In this document: one piece after another, positions 17,762-21,749 of the stretch
Layout of the letters: every line of letters begins with the position of its first letter
How positions within the stretch are numbered: position 1 is the first letter of the stretch
DNA from: Flavobacterium sp. UBA6721
Lineage (GTDB): Bacteria > Bacteroidota > Bacteroidia > Flavobacteriales > Flavobacteriaceae
Assembly (NCBI GenBank): GCA_002454195.1
Contig: DKIJ01000036.1
Span: 1 to 21,749, forward strand
Direction of reading: 5' to 3'
Length of the DNA: 21,749 nucleotides
Translations under genes and position numbers: made by a program
Notes under the pieces: model-generated
The model's input: only the letters and a program-made list of their open reading frames with translations
Told to the model about the DNA's origin: nothing
The model's database searches: none

Positions 17762-19120
17762 ATGTTTGATAATTTAAGTGATAAATTAGACAAAGCCTTT
17801 CATATACTAAAAGGTCACGGTAAAATTACCGAAATTAACGTTGCAGATACTTTAAAAGAAGTACGTCGTGCTTTGTTAGATGCCGATGTGAACTTTAAAA
17901 TTGCTAAGGATTTTACGGCTAGAGTAAAAGACAAAGCAATTGGTCAGGATGTATTAACTACTTTACAACCAGGACAATTATTGGTTAAATTAGTAAAGGA
18001 TGAGTTAACAGAATTAATGGGTGGTGATGTTGCAGGAATCAATTTGCAAGGTTCGCCAACAGTAATTTTGATGTCTGGTTTACAAGGTTCTGGGAAGACT
18101 ACTTTTTCTGGAAAATTGGCTAATTATCTTAAAACAAAGAAAAATAAAAAGCCGCTTTTAGTAGCTTGTGATATTTATCGCCCTGCGGCTATTAATCAGT
18201 TGCATGTAGTAGGAAATCAAATAGGAGTTGATGTTTACTCAGAACCCGATAATAAAAATCCTGTAGTTATTGCCGAAAATGCGATTGCTTTTGCAAAAGC
18301 AAACGGTCTGAATGTAGTGATTGTCGATACGGCTGGTCGTTTAGCTGTTGATCAGGAAATGATGGACGAAATTGCACGTGTTCATTCTGCAATTAAACCA
18401 CAGGAAACCTTATTTGTTGTGGATTCGATGACAGGTCAGGATGCTGTAAATACTGCAAAAGCATTCAACGATATCTTAAACTTTGACGGGGTTATCTTAA
18501 CCAAATTAGACGGTGATACTCGTGGTGGAGCTGCTTTGTCTATCAAATCGGTAGTCAACAAACCAATTAAATTTGTAGGTACAGGTGAAAAGATGGAAGC
18601 TATTGATGTTTTCTATCCAGACCGTATGGCTGAGCGTATTCTTGGAATGGGGGACGTTGTTTCCTTAGTAGAAAGAGCTCAGGAGCAATTTAATGAAGAA
18701 GAAGCTAGAAAATTACAAAAGAAAATCGCTAAGAACGAATTTGGTTTTGACGATTTCTTGGCTCAAATTCAACAAGTAAAGAAAATGGGTAATATGAAGG
18801 ATTTGGTTGGAATGATACCAGGTGCTTCTAAAGCCATGAAAGATGTTCAGATTGAAGATGACGCTTTCAAACATATCGAAGCCATTATTTATTCGATGAC
18901 TCCTGGAGAAAGAAAAAAACCGGCCTTAATTGATGTTAAAAGAAAAAACAGAATTGCAAAAGGTTCTGGAACGAAGGTAGAGCAAGTGAATCAATTGATG
19001 AAGCAATTTGATCAAATGAGCAAAATGATGAAGATGATGCAAGGTCCAGGAGGAAAAAACTTGATGAAAATGATGGGAGGAATGAAAGGGATGCCAGGTG
19101 GAATGCCAGGAATGAGATAA
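17762..19120 (+). CDS. ffh: Signal recognition particle protein Ffh (SRP54 GTPase)
   Basis: 452 residues from the ATG at 17762. It binds signal sequences of nascent membrane proteins and delivers ribosomes to FtsY. The N domain spans ~1-95 (LKEVRRALLDADVNFKIAKD). G-domain motifs are G1 GLQGSGKTT (106-114), DIYRPAA (137-143), DTAGR (189-193) and TKLDGDTRGG (247-). The Met-rich M domain from ~300 includes MTPGERKKP and the RNA-binding stretch KRKNRIAKGSGT, and ends in a Met/Gly tail (MKMMGGMKGMPGGMPGMR). A longer reading from TTG at 17708 is in frame, but that TTG is the promoter -33 element and the added residues have no counterpart in the family. The operonic relation to folD is doubtful because a hairpin separates them. 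Confidence 0.98.
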   Translation: MFDNLSDKLDKAFHILKGHGKITEINVADTLKEVRRALLDADVNFKIAKDFTARVKDKAIGQDVLTTLQPGQLLVKLVKDELTELMGGDVAGINLQGSPTVILMSGLQGSGKTTFSGKLANYLKTKKNKKPLLVACDIYRPAAINQLHVVGNQIGVDVYSEPDNKNPVVIAENAIAFAKANGLNVVIVDTAGRLAVDQEMMDEIARVHSAIKPQETLFVVDSMTGQDAVNTAKAFNDILNFDGVILTKLDGDTRGGAALSIKSVVNKPIKFVGTGEKMEAIDVFYPDRMAERILGMGDVVSLVERAQEQFNEEEARKLQKKIAKNEFGFDDFLAQIQQVKKMGNMKDLVGMIPGASKAMKDVQIEDDAFKHIEAIIYSMTPGERKKPALIDVKRKNRIAKGSGTKVEQVNQLMKQFDQMSKMMKMMQGPGGKNLMKMMGGMKGMPGGMPGMR

Positions 19121-19131
19121 ATTTTTTGTTT

Positions 19132-19168
19132 AAAGTTTAAGGTTCAACGTTTTTGAATCTTAAACTTT
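19132..19168 (+). terminator. Terminator of ffh
   Basis: A 15-bp stem (19132-19146 with 19154-19168, one G-T pair) and a 7-base loop lie 11 bases after the ffh stop, followed by AATTTTAAAT. The T-run after the stem is imperfect, so termination may be partial and allow read-through to folD. Confidence 0.7.
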
Positions 19169-19232
19169 AATTTTAAATAGAAATAACAATTAAAATTTTG
19201 GTTTAACTTTTAGTTGGGTTACCTACAGGAGA

Positions 19233-19262
19233 ACTTTAAACTTTAAACTTTAAACTTTTTAA
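19233..19262 (+). repeat. ACTTTAA heptamer tandem repeat upstream of folD
   Basis: Three perfect ACTTTAA units (19233-19253) and a degenerate fourth (19254-19262) end 14 bases before the folD ATG. The complementary pattern GTTTAAAGTTTAA occurs at 19128-19140 in the ffh terminator region, so long-range pairing is possible. Confidence 0.85.
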
Positions 19263-19276
19263 ACTAAAAAAGAAAG

Positions 19277-20158
19277 ATGCAAATACTAGACGGAAAAAAA
19301 ACTTCGGAAGATATTAAAAATGAAATTGCTGCTGAAGTACAACAAATGAAAGCCAACGGCGAAAAAGTGCCTCATTTAGCTGCAGTAATTGTTGGTAACA
19401 ACGGAGCAAGTTTAACATATGTAGGAAGTAAAGTTCGCTCTTGTGAGCAAATTGGTTTTGATTCTACATTAGTAGCTTTACCAGAAGAAACTACAGAAGC
19501 TGAATTGTTAGCAAAAATAAAAGAGTTGAATGAAGATGATAATCTAGATGGTTACATCGTACAACTGCCTTTGCCAAAACATATCGACGAAGAAAAAATC
19601 CTTCTAGCTATTGATCCTCAAAAAGATGTTGATGGTTTTCATCCAACTAACTTTGGACGTATGGCACTTGAAATGGAAACTTTTTTACCTGCTACTCCAT
19701 TCGGAATTATGGAGTTGTTAGAGCGTTATAAAGTGGGAACTTCAGGAAAACACACCGTTGTAATTGGTCGTAGTCACATTGTAGGTCGTCCTATGAGTAT
19801 TTTGATGAGCCGTAAAGGTAATCCTGGTGATTCTACAGTAACTTTGACACACAGTAGAACTAAAAATTTAGAAGAATATACTAAAAATGCCGATATCATT
19901 ATTACAGCTTTAGGAGTTCCTGAATTTTTAAAGGCAGATATGGTAAAAGAAGGAGTTGTAATTATCGATGTGGGAATTACTCGTGTGGATGATGCGACTA
20001 ATTCAAAAGGTTATGTAATTAAAGGAGATGTTGATTTTGAAGGTGTAAGTAAAAAATCTTCTTTCATCACTCCGGTTCCAGGTGGAGTAGGACCAATGAC
20101 AATTGCAATGCTGTTAAAAAATACGCTTTTGGCTAGAAAAATCAGAAGTAGAAAATAA
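19277..20158 (+). CDS. folD: Methylenetetrahydrofolate dehydrogenase / methenyltetrahydrofolate cyclohydrolase
   Basis: 293 residues, normal length. It interconverts 5,10-methylene-THF, 5,10-methenyl-THF and 10-formyl-THF using NADP, in cytoplasmic one-carbon metabolism. Family motifs in order: [21 protein letters not shown] with the YVxxK lysine at 52, [38 protein letters not shown], the dinucleotide-fold [14 protein letters not shown], and C-terminal [16 protein letters not shown] purine-rich AAAAAAGAAAG precedes the ATG. It follows ffh on the same strand with its own clear terminator; a separate promoter was not identified. Confidence 0.98.
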   Translation: MQILDGKKTSEDIKNEIAAEVQQMKANGEKVPHLAAVIVGNNGASLTYVGSKVRSCEQIGFDSTLVALPEETTEAELLAKIKELNEDDNLDGYIVQLPLPKHIDEEKILLAIDPQKDVDGFHPTNFGRMALEMETFLPATPFGIMELLERYKVGTSGKHTVVIGRSHIVGRPMSILMSRKGNPGDSTVTLTHSRTKNLEEYTKNADIIITALGVPEFLKADMVKEGVVIIDVGITRVDDATNSKGYVIKGDVDFEGVSKKSSFITPVPGGVGPMTIAMLLKNTLLARKIRSRK

Positions 20159-20180
20159 AATAGTGATAAACAATGTTTAT

Positions 20181-20212
20181 AAGCCTTAAACGAAAGTTTA
20201 GGGCTTTTTTTT
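20181..20212 (+). terminator. Terminator of folD
   Basis: An 11-bp stem (20181-20191 with 20196-20206, one wobble) closed by a GAAA tetraloop is followed by a run of T to 20212, 22 bases after the folD stop. A classic intrinsic terminator. Confidence 0.92.
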
Positions 20213-20269
20213 ATCTTAAAAATTGCATAAATTTTGTTGGAAAAAGCTTCTCAATACAATTTAATGAAA

Positions 20270-20277
20270 TACTTTTG
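20270..20277 (+). promoter_or_regulatory. Candidate -7 box (TACTTTTG) for corA and its leader
   Basis: TACTTTTG matches TAnnTTTG and the following bases (GCAGCACTTTAAAAA) resemble those after the argS box (GCGCACTTTAAAAA). Transcription would start near 20284, leaving a leader of about 105 bases before corA. The -33 position reads TTC at N19. Confidence 0.5.
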
Positions 20278-20303
20278 CAGCACTTTAAAAAACTCAATCC
20301 GCA

Positions 20304-20336
20304 ATGGACGATTATTATTCGGAAAAACTAGTATAA
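20304..20336 (+). CDS. Possible 10-residue leader peptide upstream of corA
   Basis: ATG at 20304 opens a ten-codon frame (MDDYYSEKLV) that stops at 20334-20336. It starts about 20 bases after the predicted transcript start and ends one base before the first arm of a hairpin pair. The second and third residues are Asp, a feature that in mgtL-type leaders makes translating ribosomes sensitive to low Mg. Such a short frame can arise by chance; its position is the main evidence. Confidence 0.35.
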   Translation: MDDYYSEKLV

Positions 20337-20337
20337 T

Positions 20338-20388
20338 ATAGCTTTTGAAATAGGTTTCAAAATGCTATTAACCTTTTTATAGCATTTT
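20338..20388 (+). promoter_or_regulatory. Alternative hairpins (antiterminator/terminator-like) in the corA leader
   Basis: Structure A: 20338-20350 pairs with 20355-20368 (13 bp, one bulged T, loop TAGG). Structure B: 20359-20368 pairs perfectly with 20379-20388 (10 bp, 10-base loop), with a T-run over 20385-20390. The segment AAAATGCTAT (20359-20368) belongs to both, so A and B exclude each other. B ends three bases before the corA ATG at 20392, so it could stop transcription or hide the ribosome site. The pairing is read directly from the sequence; the regulatory role is inferred. Confidence 0.55.
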
Positions 20389-20391
20389 TTA

Positions 20392-21318
20392 ATGAGAGCA
20401 TTTTATAAAAATAATAACGGATTAATTGAAGTTGAAGCATGGACTCCTAATTGCTGGATCAATGTTGAATGTCCAACAAAGTCAGAAAAAAAATATTTAC
20501 TTGATGAACTTCAAATTCCTGAAGCCTTCTATAATGATATTGCAGATATTGATGAAAGACCTCGTATTGAAGTCGAAAGTGGATGGACGCTTATTATTCT
20601 TCGAATTCCAGTAAAAAGTAACGATGTAAAACTACCGTTTCAAACAATTCCAGTAGGAATCGTTTTTAAAGGTGAAGTTTGTGTTACAATTAGTTTTCAA
20701 GAAACCGAAATGCTTACTGACTTTGTAGCTTACACTAAACGTAAACGAATCGATATCAAAGACAATTTTGATTTGGTTTTAAAATTATTATTGTCTTCTA
20801 GTGTTTGGTATTTGAAATATTTGAAACAAGTAAATCAAAAAATAAAATTAGCCGAAAATAATCTTGAAAAGTCTATCAAGAATGAAGAATTGCAAGCTTT
20901 ATTGCAAATCGAAAAATGCTTGGTTTTCTTCATGACTTCCTTAAAAGGGAATGATATTTTATTGCATCGAATTCGAAATATCAAATCACAAAAAGAAAAT
21001 TTTGATCCTGAATTGCTAGAAGATGTCGAAATTGAATTGCGTCAGGCTCAGGAAACTACAAATATTTATAGTGATATCTTAACGGGAACTATGGATGCCT
21101 ATGCCTCGGTTATATCAAATAATATGAATACGATAATGAAGCAAATGACTTCTATTTCGATTATACTAATGATTCCAACGTTGATTGCAAGCTTGTACGG
21201 AATGAATGTACCTAATAATTTAGAGAACAACCATTACGGCATTTGGATCATTATTTTTATTTCGTCTTTGTTGTCTCTTTTTGGGGTTCTTTTGTTTAAG
21301 CGTAAAAGATGGTTTTAA
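20392..21318 (+). CDS. corA: CorA-family divalent metal (Mg/Co) channel
   Basis: 308 residues. CorA proteins form pentameric inner-membrane channels for Mg and other divalent ions. The N-terminal ~235 residues are the cytoplasmic alpha/beta domain and long helices (ENNLEKSIKNEELQALLQIE, EIELRQAQETTNIYSDILTG). Two membrane helices follow: ~250-270 (ISIILMIPTLIASLYG) and ~283-302 (GIWIIIFISSLLSLFGVLLF). The signature GMN is at 270-272. The outer loop after GMN reads VPNNLENNHY rather than the MPE loop of the enterobacterial protein, so ion preference may differ. The C-terminus is basic (KRKRWF), as expected for the cytoplasmic end. The upstream leader suggests regulated expression. The gene ends 11 bases from the convergent receiver remnant. 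Confidence 0.93.
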   Translation: MRAFYKNNNGLIEVEAWTPNCWINVECPTKSEKKYLLDELQIPEAFYNDIADIDERPRIEVESGWTLIILRIPVKSNDVKLPFQTIPVGIVFKGEVCVTISFQETEMLTDFVAYTKRKRIDIKDNFDLVLKLLLSSSVWYLKYLKQVNQKIKLAENNLEKSIKNEELQALLQIEKCLVFFMTSLKGNDILLHRIRNIKSQKENFDPELLEDVEIELRQAQETTNIYSDILTGTMDAYASVISNNMNTIMKQMTSISIILMIPTLIASLYGMNVPNNLENNHYGIWIIIFISSLLSLFGVLLFKRKRWF

Positions 21319-21329
21319 AGACTTCAGTA

Positions 21330-21749
21330 TTAATTTTGGAGTTGGCTTTGTTTGGCTATTAATTCTTCCAAATTTTTTAATACCACGGGTTTGGTAATAA
21401 AATCATCCATACCCATAGAGATTGCTTTTATTTTATCTTCTTCAAAGGCACTAGCGGTAACCGCAATTATAGGTGTTGGATTTATTTGATATTTGGGTAA
21501 AGCATGGATTTTTTCGGTAGCTTGAAAACCGTCCATTTCTGGCATGTGTAAATCCATGAAAATGATGTCATTGTCGTTTTTTTCATAAAGACTTAGAGCT
21601 TCAAATCCATTTTTAGCAATGTCTGCGCTTATATTTATTTTGTCTAATAATTTCTTTAAAACCTTTTGATTGGATATGCAAACAAAAACGGCACATTAAG
21701 TTAAGCTACATTTTTGTAATTAATTTGATTGTTAAATTCTTCAATAGTT
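21330..21749 (-). pseudogene. Disrupted receiver domain, probably the end of a hybrid histidine kinase
   Basis: The 121 codons from 21695 to the stop at 21330 encode most of a CheY-like receiver: NQKVLKKLLDKINISADIAK, FMDLHMPEMDGFQ with the phospho-acceptor Asp, AVTASA and TKP. The first strand, normally hydrophobic residues followed by two acidic ones, reads AVFVCISNQ, so the Mg-binding acidic pair is missing. A stop (21698-21696) lies directly before it. In another frame, 21749-21704 reads TIEEFNNQINYKNVA and ends in a TAA (21703-21701), resembling a kinase-receiver linker. The simplest reading is a hybrid kinase gene with a small deletion/frameshift and a stop; sequencing error is an alternative. 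An ATG at 21557 would start inside the phospho-acceptor motif and is not a credible gene start. The gene probably continues past the right edge. Confidence 0.6.

Noticed and set aside
21330..21557. Stand-alone 75-residue response regulator
   Set aside because: Its ATG falls within the phospho-acceptor motif; the frame continues upstream with receiver sequence, so it is a fragment.

Overview
The window is AT-rich and carries ArgS, Ffh and FolD of Bacteroidetes type. Promoter-like elements fit the Bacteroidetes pattern TTG-N19-TAnnTTTG. Two proteins look like cargo of the type IX secretion system (T9SS), and there is an outer-membrane receptor with a carboxypeptidase-regulatory-like N-terminus. 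Together these point to a member of the Flavobacteriaceae, most likely Flavobacterium or a close relative. No tRNA, rRNA, CRISPR array, insertion sequence or phage gene was seen.

Layout. (1) 1-2047, minus strand: the 5' two-thirds or so of a secreted protein whose visible C-terminal part is nearly identical 92-residue HYR-type repeats; it runs off the left edge. (2) 2464-7683, minus strand: a tight four-gene operon in the order ankyrin-repeat exported protein, DUF2271 protein, PepSY/flavodoxin/ferredoxin-reductase fusion, ApbE flavin transferase. It reads as a system that moves electrons from cytoplasmic NAD(P)H across the inner membrane to a covalently flavinylated periplasmic protein. (3) 7933-12846, minus strand: a 1637-residue surface protein with a LamG-like domain and a C-terminal T9SS sorting signal, followed by a strong terminator. 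(4) 13261-15624, minus strand: an outer-membrane beta-barrel receptor of the TonB-dependent type. (5) 15845-20158, plus strand: the housekeeping genes argS, ffh and folD, each followed by a hairpin terminator. (6) 20270-21318, plus strand: a CorA-type metal channel gene preceded by a compact leader. (7) 21330-21749, minus strand: the remains of a receiver domain with a disrupted 5' side.

The strongest candidate for something new is the corA leader at 20270-20391. A TAnnTTTG box is followed by a ten-codon open frame that begins Met-Asp-Asp. After it come two mutually exclusive hairpins; the second is a terminator-like stem that ends three bases before the corA start codon. The layout is that of transcription or translation attenuation and recalls the logic of mgtL and corL leaders in enterobacteria, with no visible sequence relation. 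Second is the DUF2271 protein in the flavin operon, which carries a TGASVT motif matching the known ApbE acceptor consensus. Other points: an ApbE with Asn at a usual metal-binding Asp, a TTG that can be misread as the ffh start but fits the -33 promoter element, and dyad symmetries around the promoters of ffh and the HYR-repeat gene.
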